Assembly: GCF_003856525.1 (NCBI RefSeq)
Contig: NZ_RJVQ01000006.1
Coordinates: 124,001-188,000, forward strand
Source of the DNA: Vibrio viridaestus
GTDB lineage: Bacteria; Pseudomonadota; Gammaproteobacteria; Enterobacterales; Vibrionaceae
Reading direction: 5' to 3'
Length of the DNA stretch: 64,000 nt
Positions 15,960 to 23,848 of this stretch are shown here, piece after piece (position 1 is the stretch's first letter; every line of letters begins with the position of its first letter). The position numbers and the translations under genes are program-made. The notes beneath the pieces were generated by a model, which saw only the letters and a list, made by a program, of their open reading frames with translations, made no database searches and had not been told where the DNA came from.

Positions 15960-17840
15960 TTAAAGCTCCCTATCCTCAACAATTCTCAGCGGTAGCACAT
16001 CACTATCTGTCGTAATGATCAGAGAGTTATCAACCCGGATACAACTGCCGCCGTAGCTGCCTCCCACTGCAAAGGTGCAGACCTGAACTCTGTATCCGTC
16101 TATTTGGGGTAAGCGCCATAATTCCTGATAGATATTGTTTTGGTGGGCAAAACGTCCTTCCGTTTGAACTAGATCTTGCTCGTGTTTATCAACCAATCTG
16201 ATGTTATCACCACAGCGTCCAGCAATCGGTTTCACGACATGACCATTTTTTCTTAAACTATCGGTCAGTTCATAGGCGCTTTCTAATAAGTAGCGGTGAT
16301 TCGGGAACAGTTGCCAAAGCACAGGAAGAATCGCTTTATTACTCGGAATGAGTGTCCATAATGGCTCGTAGACATGCACTGTAGGGCGCAGTAATAAATC
16401 GACTAAACGAACTGGCTCATTTGGATCTCCGGTACGAATCGGTGGTGCTAGATTATCGTCTTCGCATTCATGACGAATCTGATCCAAGGCGGTTTCCCAT
16501 GCCCATGTTTTCCAAACGAATGTGATGGCTTCACCGTCTTTATCGACTACCTCACCACCATCGTTCCAATGCAGTTGGTCTAGCCCTTTAATAATTTTAC
16601 TGCGGATACCTGTTTTAGACATGGCTCGCTGCATGAACAGGGCATGGTAATCTTCTTCTTTATCGTCATCTTGTAAAATATGAACGGTAGCGCCAGCATC
16701 GCTATGGCGCCAAGCCTCAGTCAGGGCAGATAGCAAATCTTCACCTGCATCTTCACCTTCCACACAGCCAGCCTGAGTTGCCCATAAGCCCTGAATTAAA
16801 CCAGCTTCAGTGTGGCATGACGCAGAATCTGCATTGTACTCGTAAACTTTTAAGCCTTTATGAGTGACACAAAAGTCAAAGCGACCATTGATCATCTGAT
16901 GGCGCCTGGTTTGCCAAGAGCGGCGTAACCTTGGCCAGAGAACTTTGGGAATATTGAAGTGTCCCATAAGATCATCATCCCGCAGCACCGTTTCTGTCGC
17001 ATGGAGATACATAAGATGCAATTCGTTAGTGGCTCTGATTAGCTCACGTTCCGCTGTCGCAGACATACGAAAATAGCGGAACTGTTCGTCTGGGTTTTTA
17101 GTTAGATAGTCACCTCCCATTGCATGAGCGTAGGTATTTAAAAGCTCATCATTATGATCGAGCCAAGGCTGTTTTAGCTGGCCATGATCAGTAATGGTTC
17201 GGCTGTTGATATCGAACAGTTTTGGTGAAGTCCAGTGTGAGGGCTCCGCGTGAGTTGTATCATCAGTTTGTATCATCCAGCCCAAGATACGGGTACTCGT
17301 TAAGTCTTCAATTATGCGGTAAGCACCATCAGGATTTTGCTCGAGAATAAGTTCTCGACACCATTGCTGTCCTGCTGGTAATTTGCAATGTTCTAGATTC
17401 TGTTCAGCGATGCGTATTTTGTCTGGATGGACTTCTGTAATGACGGCGACGTGACCTGTTACGTCAAAGTCACCAAGAGCTTCCCATATCAGTAGCGAAC
17501 CCGCTTCTGGCTTCTTCTTACTAGTGTTTTTAAATGCTTGCAGTGGTAACAGCGCATCATCTTCCACTCGCCGCAAGTGGCGTAAAGAAAAGATATCGTA
17601 GGCCATAGGTACATCGGTAAAGACTAAGCCTCTGTTTAGGTATAGCCAACGTCTGGCGAATTCAACACACTGCCATTTATGGCCCATGTATTCATTGCCG
17701 ATGTAGCTACGATAGTCTGTTCGCTGACGAAATTGAGATGGATCGGCAGTGTCATAATCACTAGAAAAAATGGCAACACCACCAGGGGCATGTCCCAACA
17801 CGGTTCCGAATGGCTCTGGTGGGTATTGTAACTTATGCAA
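15960..17840 (-). CDS. gss: Bifunctional glutathionylspermidine amidase/synthetase
   Basis: This 626-residue protein matches the E. coli Gsp enzyme (about 619 residues), which joins glutathione to spermidine with ATP and also hydrolyses the product. The N-terminal CHAP amidase has Cys58 in KWQCVEFARRW, His130 in TGHVAVI and Glu146 in IAEQN, the expected catalytic set. The C-terminal ATP-grasp synthetase includes the NADSASCHTEAGL and GRCGDNIRLVD segments and ends with GGSYGGSCIRVD. The gene is intact, monocistronic and followed by a strong terminator. It lies inside the accessory region, between the phosphorothioation genes and the decayed ssrA scar, so it is probably island cargo linked to redox or polyamine stress. 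Confidence 0.93.
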   Translation of the reverse strand: MHKLQYPPEPFGTVLGHAPGGVAIFSSDYDTADPSQFRQRTDYRSYIGNEYMGHKWQCVEFARRWLYLNRGLVFTDVPMAYDIFSLRHLRRVEDDALLPLQAFKNTSKKKPEAGSLLIWEALGDFDVTGHVAVITEVHPDKIRIAEQNLEHCKLPAGQQWCRELILEQNPDGAYRIIEDLTSTRILGWMIQTDDTTHAEPSHWTSPKLFDINSRTITDHGQLKQPWLDHNDELLNTYAHAMGGDYLTKNPDEQFRYFRMSATAERELIRATNELHLMYLHATETVLRDDDLMGHFNIPKVLWPRLRRSWQTRRHQMINGRFDFCVTHKGLKVYEYNADSASCHTEAGLIQGLWATQAGCVEGEDAGEDLLSALTEAWRHSDAGATVHILQDDDKEEDYHALFMQRAMSKTGIRSKIIKGLDQLHWNDGGEVVDKDGEAITFVWKTWAWETALDQIRHECEDDNLAPPIRTGDPNEPVRLVDLLLRPTVHVYEPLWTLIPSNKAILPVLWQLFPNHRYLLESAYELTDSLRKNGHVVKPIAGRCGDNIRLVDKHEQDLVQTEGRFAHQNNIYQELWRLPQIDGYRVQVCTFAVGGSYGGSCIRVDNSLIITTDSDVLPLRIVEDREL

Positions 17841-18000
17841 AACATCACTCCTTGGTTTGGAGATGAAACGCGAGAATACGCTGATAGGGGATAGTTACAT
17901 CTAAGCAACTGATTGAATTATAGCGCTGATATTATGTAGGGAGAATAGGCGAGGAGAAAGTTTATTTCTAACCAAATGCATTTAGCGATTCTAAAAATAA

Positions 18001-18110
18001 AAAAGCTTCCCGAAGGTGGCTATTTCAAACATTTGGTGGGCTGGCTGGAGCTGAACCCACGTCCATGCATTCCTACATTATTTAAAAATGCTAGCTTGTT
18101 ATAGCAATTT
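18001..18110 (-). repeat. Decayed duplicate of ssrA 3' end and terminator (attachment-site scar)
   Basis: Positions 18011-18064 align with 20346-20400, which hold the terminator arm, the CCA end and the T-arm of the intact tmRNA gene, with about seven substitutions and one single-base gap. Further left-over similarity to tmRNA (TCCTACAT, then ATGCTAGC) continues to about 18100. The T-arm has a mismatch and the terminator stem is broken, so this is not a functional RNA. Duplicated 3' ends are what integrases leave when they insert into ssrA. Here the copy bounds the dnd/gss DNA on one side and the hipAB segment on the other. Confidence 0.75.
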
Positions 18111-18142
18111 AATCTAAAGCAATAGCGCTGATACTGAGCATT

Positions 18143-18613
18143 TTACCCAGCCTCATCATCTATTAGTAGGGATTTTAACACATCGGGAGAAGACGGTAGC
18201 ATTCCGACTTTTAAGCCAAATGGTTTGAATACCTTGTTGAGAATCTCTGTATTGTAGCTGCCCCGATCATTCTCTATATCTGAGAGTGTTTTTCTTGAGA
18301 CATCGACAAGTCTTGCGAATACATCCTGTTTGAGTCCCAGTATATTAATGCGTAAACTTTTCAACGCTTGGCCCTGTGTTAGCTCTCCAAGCAATAAGTG
18401 TTTGATGATTTTGTTTGCCTCGGTTTTGCGTTCTGCTGCACTTACTGCTTTGGCATTTTTTGAGGTTTTCGATCTAGTCGGAGTATTAAGTTGCGATCGT
18501 TCTCTGGTCGTATGAGTTGCATTCGTCCCAGTCTTGGGCTGATGTTGATTTCGGTTTGCTCTTAGACGAGCCACCGTATCTTGTACGGACTCTTTATTGC
18601 TTGGCTTATTCAT
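18143..18613 (-). CDS. HipB-like helix-turn-helix antitoxin
   Basis: This protein of about 156 residues has a C-terminal HTH_3/Cro-type domain (QDVFARLVDVSRKTLSDIEN), as in HipB antitoxins. It is preceded by an unusual basic, Ser/Thr/Asn-rich extension of about 75 residues. The chosen ATG at 18613 makes an ATGA overlap with the hipA stop and has GGGGG six bases upstream, so it is better than the ATG four codons earlier. It would neutralise the HipA-like kinase and repress the shared promoter. The order is toxin first, antitoxin second, the reverse of E. coli hipBA. It ends about 30 bases from the ssrA scar. Confidence 0.8.
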   Translation of the reverse strand: MNKPSNKESVQDTVARLRANRNQHQPKTGTNATHTTRERSQLNTPTRSKTSKNAKAVSAAERKTEANKIIKHLLLGELTQGQALKSLRINILGLKQDVFARLVDVSRKTLSDIENDRGSYNTEILNKVFKPFGLKVGMLPSSPDVLKSLLIDDEAG

Positions 18614-19971
18614 AGTAGCCCCCATTTAGTGAGCTTTTCTGATATATGATTAAGTCCAACGGCTGGCATCTCTAAGATTTGTTCTGGTACTCCTCGTAAC
18701 GCCAGTCTCTGCTTTAAGTCAATGCATTTACTGGCAGTAACCTCTAACTCTTGTAATAACACTTCTTTTGGCACGAGATCAGATAAGGTGTCCGCTATTC
18801 CGACGAAGTCGTAAGTTCCGCCAACCTCTAGTGGGGCTTTCCATTTTGTTGTTCTTGGAATGCCTTCAGGATCAGCTTTCATTGGTGCGAAGTCGTAAAC
18901 GGGAGCAAGCTTTATGACTCCATCACCTTTTAAGAATGAAGTGTTTCTGCCATGGTTATCACTATTACCAAACAAGATGTTGAGTAGATCTCTCTTCACC
19001 CATTCAATGACGAAAGCTTGGGTATCAAACCTAAACCCTTGGTGTTTAACCATATTGCTTTCAGTAATTTTTTCTATGAGAGTTCGGATTGTTGTTTCGT
19101 GATCAAGAGTGACCCCTGCGCTTTTGTTCAAAATGGAATACACAGATTCCATGCCAAATCTCTCGATTTGTTGATCAATAATTTGAACATCAAATCGAGG
19201 AAGCCATAAGGAAGGGGAGTTTAATCCTTCTTCCAAGCGCATACCGTCGGTGGAGATCGTTTCAACTCCCATTTCAGTTAGCTCGTGGTAGAAGTAGAAC
19301 TCAGCTCTTAGAATATTACAGTCGATGGTACTTCTTGAGCCTCTAGGGTACTTTACTAAGTAATATAAGTCGCGGTTGCTATTGTCATCTTGGTATGGAT
19401 CAATCCATATTTTCTCGCTGCAAGATTCATGATCGAAACCACATCGGAGGATCAATTTTGGCGCTTCACCTCCAGCCCCAGTTGCACCACCAGCGGCTGC
19501 CCCTCTTTGCTGCGCATAGTCGAGGAAATCACCTGCTCTATTTTTAACATCATCAACAGAGAAGTAGAGGTTGTCTGCTACTTCGTAGCGCTCAGGAAGA
19601 GAGTCTTTTACTCTTAAGTTACCAATAGGCGACATTGTGCCAAACTTGAGCAAAACATAGTCTTGTTCATCAGAACTAAGGTCTTCAATATCTAGGTGTT
19701 TGACCCAGTATCGTCTACTAGCGCCACTAGGCATAATATCGTCTAGAAACTTTAACCATCCAGGTTTACCCATGTCATCAAAAAAGAATGAGACAGGGTG
19801 ATTTAGTGAAACAGCGTGAAAGTCATCTTTATCGTGATGTTCTAGCGCATAGTCGCTGAGGTAGTTGAGTTCAGTCACTCGGAAATTATGTTGGCTACTT
19901 TTAGGGAATGAGATGATAGCAATATCTATCCATTCACTTTTGATAAAAGCTTGTACGGTTAGCTCTTCCAT
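18610..19971 (-). CDS. HipA-like serine/threonine kinase toxin
   Basis: This 453-residue protein is of the HipA family: kinases that inactivate a translation factor (GltX in E. coli) and cause growth arrest. The catalytic loop is visible as LFGNSDNHGRNTSFL, followed by KLAPVYDFAPM (metal-binding Asp), near residues 335-365. The Gly/Ala-rich GGATGAGGEAPK near 165-176 resembles the phosphate-loop region. The ATG at 19971 has AGAGG eight bases upstream, and the GTG at 19980 is less likely. The promoter lies just upstream and its -10 overlaps a palindromic operator. It overlaps hipB by four bases. The target cannot be told from sequence. Confidence 0.85.
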   Translation of the reverse strand: MEELTVQAFIKSEWIDIAIISFPKSSQHNFRVTELNYLSDYALEHHDKDDFHAVSLNHPVSFFFDDMGKPGWLKFLDDIMPSGASRRYWVKHLDIEDLSSDEQDYVLLKFGTMSPIGNLRVKDSLPERYEVADNLYFSVDDVKNRAGDFLDYAQQRGAAAGGATGAGGEAPKLILRCGFDHESCSEKIWIDPYQDDNSNRDLYYLVKYPRGSRSTIDCNILRAEFYFYHELTEMGVETISTDGMRLEEGLNSPSLWLPRFDVQIIDQQIERFGMESVYSILNKSAGVTLDHETTIRTLIEKITESNMVKHQGFRFDTQAFVIEWVKRDLLNILFGNSDNHGRNTSFLKGDGVIKLAPVYDFAPMKADPEGIPRTTKWKAPLEVGGTYDFVGIADTLSDLVPKEVLLQELEVTASKCIDLKQRLALRGVPEQILEMPAVGLNHISEKLTKWGLL

Positions 19972-19994
19972 CAACAACACCTCTACTTATCAAT

Positions 19995-20092
19995 GAGTAA
20001 AACTTTACTCGTAAAGTCGTTTATTTTCAAGTAATGGGTAAATAATTACTCAATAATGTGTGGGAAGACTATTTGTGAGTAAATTGTTACTC
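19995..20092 (-). promoter_or_regulatory. hipAB promoter with three phased palindromic operators
   Basis: Three copies of GAGTAA-N4-TTACTC occur at 19995-20010, 20036-20051 (first half GGGTAA) and 20077-20092. Their centres are exactly 41 bp apart, about four helical turns. A minus-strand promoter, -35 TTGAAA (20025-20030) and -10 TAAAGT (20002-20007) with a 17-bp spacer, has its -10 inside the first palindrome. Repressor binding would therefore block RNA polymerase directly. HipB is the likely ligand. Confidence 0.75.
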
Positions 20093-20333
20093 ATAGAATT
20101 TAAGTCAAATTGTTGATGAGCAGAATGGATTGTTTCAGCTATGAAAGCTGCGATAGGGAGTGGGGCGTTAATTGTTTGTCCAGTGATGCAGGTGGTTCAT
20201 AATAAATAAACAGTTGTCTTAAATAAACAAAGTGAATGAGGGGATTGAGAATGGCTGCTACATGGTTAGGCCTGAAAACTCTAGACACCTTTCAGATTAC
20301 TGAAATAGATATTTTTTAGTTGTTAAAGATAAC
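20093..20333. other. Intergenic segment between hipAB operators and ssrA terminator
   Basis: These 241 bases hold no convincing gene. The only small frame with a ribosome site is a 22-codon ATG frame at 20251-20319, which I could not relate to anything. No integrase or excisionase remnant was recognised, although this side of an ssrA insertion often carries one. Confidence 0.4.
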
Positions 20334-20361
20334 AAAAAAGCCACCCGAAGGTGGCTTTTTT
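20334..20361 (-). terminator. ssrA terminator
   Basis: The stem GCCACC/GGTGGC (20340-20355, loop CGAA) is flanked by A and T runs, directly after the tmRNA 3' end on the minus strand. A broken copy of the same hairpin lies at the 18,000 scar. Confidence 0.8.
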
Positions 20362-20368
20362 AAACATT

Positions 20369-20734
20369 TGGTGGAGCTGGCGGGAGTTGAACCCGCGTCC
20401 GAAAATGTTCCATCATTGGTACTACATGCTTAGTCGATCTTTAATTTCACTACCGCCTGCGAACCGACACGCTAACGAATAGCTAACCTGAATTATATCT
20501 TACGCTTCATCCCTCAGGTGGGGGAATCCACGCCAGCTTGTTTTGGTTTGACCATCTGAACTCCCCGTCCTACAAGCGGAGGCTAGGGCAGATGGGCTCT
20601 CAGCAGGGTATTAAGCTGCTAGTGCGTAGTTTTCGTCGTTTGCGACTATTTTTTTGCGGTTTGTTAACGAGGCCTACCGCACCTCGGCATGCACCTCAGA
20701 CTTCCGCATTCCCGTCGAATCCTGGATCAGCCCC
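20369..20734 (-). ncRNA. ssrA: tmRNA (trans-translation RNA), intact
   Basis: This 366-nt RNA gene is read on the minus strand from GGGGCTGATCC (20734) to the CCA end (20369). The 3' part carries the tRNA-Ala-like acceptor and T-arm (GGTTCAACTCCCGCC). The tag reading frame at 20643-20611 encodes ANDENYALAA and then a stop, identical to the E. coli tag. It rescues stalled ribosomes together with SmpB, whose gene lies 1.2 kb to the right. Its 3' end is a classic integration site (VPI-1 in V. cholerae). Here the insertion has regenerated a full copy, and a decayed duplicate remains at 18,000. Confidence 0.97.
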
Positions 20735-20906
20735 TGAGGTAGAGTATGCATGCTAACAGATTTGAGAACGGTGTCCAGTGTTCTTGAACTAACTGCTTAA
20801 CTTTACGTCAGTTTGTGACTTTGATGAGAAACGATGTATTGCAGGGTTGGGATCTCCTTCTAGACTTAGTTTTACAACAATTCCTTAGTAGTGCGAAGGT
20901 ATGAGA

Positions 20907-21884
20907 ATGAGTGAGACAAAGCATTGTTGTCGTTATGTATCTCCTGGAGGCTGGCGTTGTGACCAAGAAGCCCACGATTCCGAACTATGCTATTGGCATA
21001 ACCCAGATGTGGATAAAAGTGAAGATGACGTAAAGTCACAAGTTGAGGAATGGGCGAGATCGGGCAGGCCACTCGATGGATTTCAATTAGCCAGAACGAA
21101 CCTGGCTGATATTAATCTTGTGAACGCAGGTTCTAAGGCTGGCTATTCTTGCCGAGATGCTGATTTCTATCGAGCCGACTTAACTCATGCCCACTGCTTC
21201 GGTCTTGATCTTAGGGGCGCATCTCTTATGAAAGCCAAGTTAGTCGATGCGAACCTCAATTGCACACAAGTCGAAGGTGCAAACTTCCTCGGCGTCGATT
21301 TTTCCAGAGCCAGATTAGAAAATGTTGGTTGGGGAAAATATTTGAAGCAGGAGAAACTGGCTCGAGAACAGTTAAAAGCAAGAAATATAACCAAAGCTCG
21401 CTCGCTTTTTCAGGAAGCTGAAGAGGTGTGCCGTAACGTCCGAAAACAGTGTGAAAAACAGGGATTGTTCGAAACTGCAGGCAGGTTTTTCAAAAAGGAA
21501 ATGCGGTTAAGGCGCTATCAAATGCCTTTTTGGAGCATGAACCGAGCGATATCGAGAATGGTTGATTTATTTTGTGGGTATGGTGAAGAACCATTGAGAG
21601 TTGTTGGATTTTCGATGTTTCTTATTTTGAGCTGTGCGTGTATCTATTTCGCTCTCGATACTGTTCCTATTTCACAAGAATGGTCAAAAGATAACTTAGT
21701 GGCGTTTTATGCCATTGAGTTTTTAAACGCAATGTACTTCAGCGTCGTCACCTTTACAACGTTGGGATATGGCGATATTTCCCCTGTGGGGATAGCTCGA
21801 TTTGTTGCGGCCGCAGAAGCCTTTTTAGGGAGTTTTATGATGGCGCTGTTTGTCGTTGTCTTCGTGAAAAAAATGACACGATAA
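20907..21884 (+). CDS. Pentapeptide-repeat protein fused to a K+-channel pore
   Basis: This protein of about 325 residues is a fusion of three parts. The first 35 residues carry a Cys/His cluster (CCRYVSPGGWRC ... CYWHNP) that looks like a small zinc site. Residues 60-150 contain pentapeptide-like repeats (ADFYRADLTHA, GASLMKAKLVDANL, GANFLGVDFSRARL). A helical linker then leads to a two-TM channel module: TM1 near 235-255, a pore loop with filter TTLGYGDISP near 290-299, and TM2 near 303-322. The ATG at 20907 is preferred because AAGG lies seven bases before it. It probably makes a ligand- or stress-gated K+ channel, but the gating signal is unknown. It sits between ssrA and smpB, where V. 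cholerae carries island DNA. Confidence 0.8.
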   Translation: MSETKHCCRYVSPGGWRCDQEAHDSELCYWHNPDVDKSEDDVKSQVEEWARSGRPLDGFQLARTNLADINLVNAGSKAGYSCRDADFYRADLTHAHCFGLDLRGASLMKAKLVDANLNCTQVEGANFLGVDFSRARLENVGWGKYLKQEKLAREQLKARNITKARSLFQEAEEVCRNVRKQCEKQGLFETAGRFFKKEMRLRRYQMPFWSMNRAISRMVDLFCGYGEEPLRVVGFSMFLILSCACIYFALDTVPISQEWSKDNLVAFYAIEFLNAMYFSVVTFTTLGYGDISPVGIARFVAAAEAFLGSFMMALFVVVFVKKMTR

Positions 21885-21896
21885 ATGTTCGTCAAT

Positions 21897-21930
21897 AAAA
21901 AAGACTCGTTGCCGAGAGCGACGAGTCTTC
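21897..21930. terminator. Terminator between channel gene and smpB
   Basis: AAGACTCGTTGC (21901-21912) pairs with GCGACGAGTCTT (21918-21929), a 12-bp stem. The A-run on the left becomes a U-tract for smpB on the minus strand. Confidence 0.75.
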
Positions 21931-21948
21931 TTGATTTCGTATCTACGT

Positions 21949-22428
21949 CTAACGAAGATTGCTCTTCATCACACGAGATTTCTCACGTTGCCAATCTTTC
22001 TCTTTCAGATCAGCACGTTTATCGTGAAGTTTTTTACCTTTCGCAACACCGATCTTAAGTTTGGCCCATGAACGAGACCAATACAAAGAAAGAGCAGCTA
22101 ACGTCATACCATCACGATTCGTTTTACCGATTAGGTTGTCGAGTTCACGTCTTGAAAGTAGCAATTTACGCACACGCGTAGGATCCGCCACAACGTGAGT
22201 GGATGCCTGCTGTAAAGGAGTGATGGTCATTCCAGAGATAAAAGCTTCGCCTCCTTTGAGGAACACGTAACTTTCAGCGATATTCGCCTTTCCCTGACGG
22301 AGCGATTTCACTTCCCACCCTTGAAGCTCAAGCCCTGCTTCCATCTCATCTTCGATGAAATATTCGTGGCGAGCTTTTTTATTTAGCGCAATCGTGTTGC
22401 TGCCTGATTTTATTTTTTTCTTTGCCAT
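21949..22428 (-). CDS. smpB: SsrA-binding protein SmpB
   Basis: SmpB binds the tRNA-like part of tmRNA and delivers it to stalled ribosomes. The 159-residue protein has the family hallmarks: [20 protein letters not shown] at the N-terminus, [14 protein letters not shown] in the middle, and a basic C-terminal tail ([21 protein letters not shown]) that reaches into the mRNA channel. Its closeness to ssrA is conserved in Vibrio. It is divergent from ratA, and its 3' end abuts a strong terminator. Confidence 0.97.
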   Translation of the reverse strand: MAKKKIKSGSNTIALNKKARHEYFIEDEMEAGLELQGWEVKSLRQGKANIAESYVFLKGGEAFISGMTITPLQQASTHVVADPTRVRKLLLSRRELDNLIGKTNRDGMTLAALSLYWSRSWAKLKIGVAKGKKLHDKRADLKEKDWQREKSRVMKSNLR

Positions 22429-22543
22429 AGTGGACTCATTATACGGATCACATTAGGTTAAGGAAATCCTTTTATTTGCGTCTTATGAGAATAAAAGTAA
22501 AATTAACTGTGCCTTATCGTTTAGGCCGGATAGAGGAGTCGAT

Positions 22544-22993
22544 ATGAAGCAGGTGAGTCGTTCAGCATTAGTGTCTTTTAGCGCTGAGCAAATGTATAAC
22601 TTGGTAAATGATGTAGATAGTTATCCAGAATTTTTACCTGGCTGTTCAGGTTCAAGAGTACTTGAGTCAACGTCAGATAAAATGGTGGCATCTGTGGATG
22701 TATCGAAGGTGGGTATCAGCAAAACGTTCACGACAGCGAATGAATTGGTTCACGCCAAGGCGATTCTGATGACGTTGGTTGATGGTCCGTTTAAAACCCT
22801 AACCGGTGGTTGGTTCTTTACTGAGCTGGATGAAAAGGCTTGTAAAGTCGAACTCAAACTCGAATTTGAATTTTCTAGCAAAATGATTGAGATGGCGTTT
22901 GGTAAGATCTTTAACGAACTGACCAATAACATGGTGAATGCATTCACAAAACGAGCAAAACAGGTGTACGAAGTTAATGAGTGCAGAGTCTAA
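22544..22993 (+). CDS. ratA: RatA, START-domain ribosome association / coenzyme Q-binding family
   Basis: This 149-residue protein belongs to the START/polyketide-cyclase-like family of E. coli RatA (YfjG). RatA was described as a toxin that blocks 30S-50S association, while mitochondrial Coq10 relatives bind coenzyme Q. The pattern [22 protein letters not shown] at the N-terminus is diagnostic. GAGGAG lies a few bases before the ATG. The gene overlaps the next one (rnfH/ratB) by 17 nt. The ratA-rnfH pair next to smpB and bamE is the standard gammaproteobacterial layout. Confidence 0.92.
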   Translation: MKQVSRSALVSFSAEQMYNLVNDVDSYPEFLPGCSGSRVLESTSDKMVASVDVSKVGISKTFTTANELVHAKAILMTLVDGPFKTLTGGWFFTELDEKACKVELKLEFEFSSKMIEMAFGKIFNELTNNMVNAFTKRAKQVYEVNECRV

Positions 22994-23294
22994 TTCTATT
23001 CAGGTTGAAGTGGTTTACGCGTTACCCCATGAACAGCGTGTTATCTCTTTAGTCGTCGACGAATCAACGACGGTTGAAGAGATTATCCAACGCTCTGGGA
23101 TACTGGAGATGTATCCTGAAATCGATCTGAAAAAAAATAAAGTGGGTGTGTTTAGCCGCAACGTTAAGTTGGATACAACGGTACGAGACAAAGATCGCAT
23201 TGAGATCTATCGGCCGTTATTGGCAGACCCGAAAGAAATTCGGCGTAAGCGTGCTGATGAAGCGCGGGAAAAAGCAAAAGCTGAAAAACAATAA
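22977..23294 (+). CDS. rnfH: RnfH/RatB family ubiquitin-fold protein
   Basis: This 105-residue protein begins at the ATG at 22977, inside the end of ratA. Upstream in-frame codons belong to ratA in another frame and should not be counted. It shows the RnfH pattern: [20 protein letters not shown] at the N-terminus, [13 protein letters not shown] and [18 protein letters not shown]. This gives a beta-grasp fold, and a Lys/Ala/Glu-rich tail ends the protein. The exact role is unknown. Despite the name RatB it is not proven to be an antitoxin. A hairpin terminator follows. Confidence 0.92.
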   Translation: MSAESNSIQVEVVYALPHEQRVISLVVDESTTVEEIIQRSGILEMYPEIDLKKNKVGVFSRNVKLDTTVRDKDRIEIYRPLLADPKEIRRKRADEAREKAKAEKQ

Positions 23295-23314
23295 AGCTCG
23301 CAATCGCGAGCTTT
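23293..23314. terminator. Bidirectional terminator rnfH / bamE
   Basis: AAAGCTCGC and GCGAGCTTT pair perfectly around AATC, between two convergent genes. The stem includes the last bases of the rnfH stop codon. Confidence 0.7.
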
Positions 23315-23345
23315 AAACTATCTGCAAGAATAACGCAGTTGTAAC

Positions 23346-23705
23346 TTAGTGGATACCTTCAAAGAAGTTCTCACCATTGTTAAAGTCACCTGCAACATTG
23401 ACCAGCTTACCCGTATCGTTGAACTTAACGATAAGATTTTTCTGTACCGTTTCGCCATGTCCTGGTGTATGGCTGTAAATATAATACCAAGTATTTGGAT
23501 AGCCATTCTCAACAAGCATTGGTGAGCCCAATACATATCGCACCTGATCTTTTGTCATGCCAAATTTTAATTGGTCAACTGATTGTTGCTCTACATAGTT
23601 ACCCTGATTGATATCAATACGGTAAACCATTTTTTCGGCAACTGAGCAGCCACTTAGTAAAATGACTGATGCTGGTACTAGGAAAAACCACTTTTTTAAC
23701 TGCAT
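23346..23705 (-). CDS. bamE: Outer membrane assembly lipoprotein BamE (SmpA)
   Basis: BamE is a small lipoprotein of the BAM complex that folds beta-barrel proteins into the outer membrane. The ATG at 23705 gives a signal peptide ending in the lipobox LLSGC. The 119-residue product then shows [20 protein letters not shown] and the [15 protein letters not shown] segment typical of BamE, plus [13 protein letters not shown]. An in-frame TTG five codons upstream is less likely to be the start. It lies next to recN, as in E. coli and V. cholerae. Confidence 0.95.
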   Translation of the reverse strand: MQLKKWFFLVPASVILLSGCSVAEKMVYRIDINQGNYVEQQSVDQLKFGMTKDQVRYVLGSPMLVENGYPNTWYYIYSHTPGHGETVQKNLIVKFNDTGKLVNVAGDFNNGENFFEGIH

Positions 23706-23848
23706 AAAGGTTACTGACAATTTAATTACTCAAGAAACTGATCTGATGATAAACAAGCTCAGAGCAGATGTAAAAACATACTGTGTCTTCTGAGCTATTA
23801 TGACCATCATTTTTTCAATTTGTTTCATCAATAAGAGTAAAAAATTAC

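Noticed and set aside
17636-17908. 90-codon ORF overlapping the gss start
   Set aside because: Shadow frame of gss; the gss frame has clear catalytic motifs.
18036-18110. A tRNA or second functional tmRNA
   Set aside because: Only the CCA end and T-arm region are similar. The T-arm has a mismatch, the rest is decayed and the terminator stem is broken.
20251-20319. 22-codon ORF with a ribosome site near ssrA
   Set aside because: Too short and without recognisable similarity; no support beyond the ribosome site.
20538-20756. 72-codon ORF on the + strand
   Set aside because: It lies wholly over the tmRNA gene on the opposite strand.
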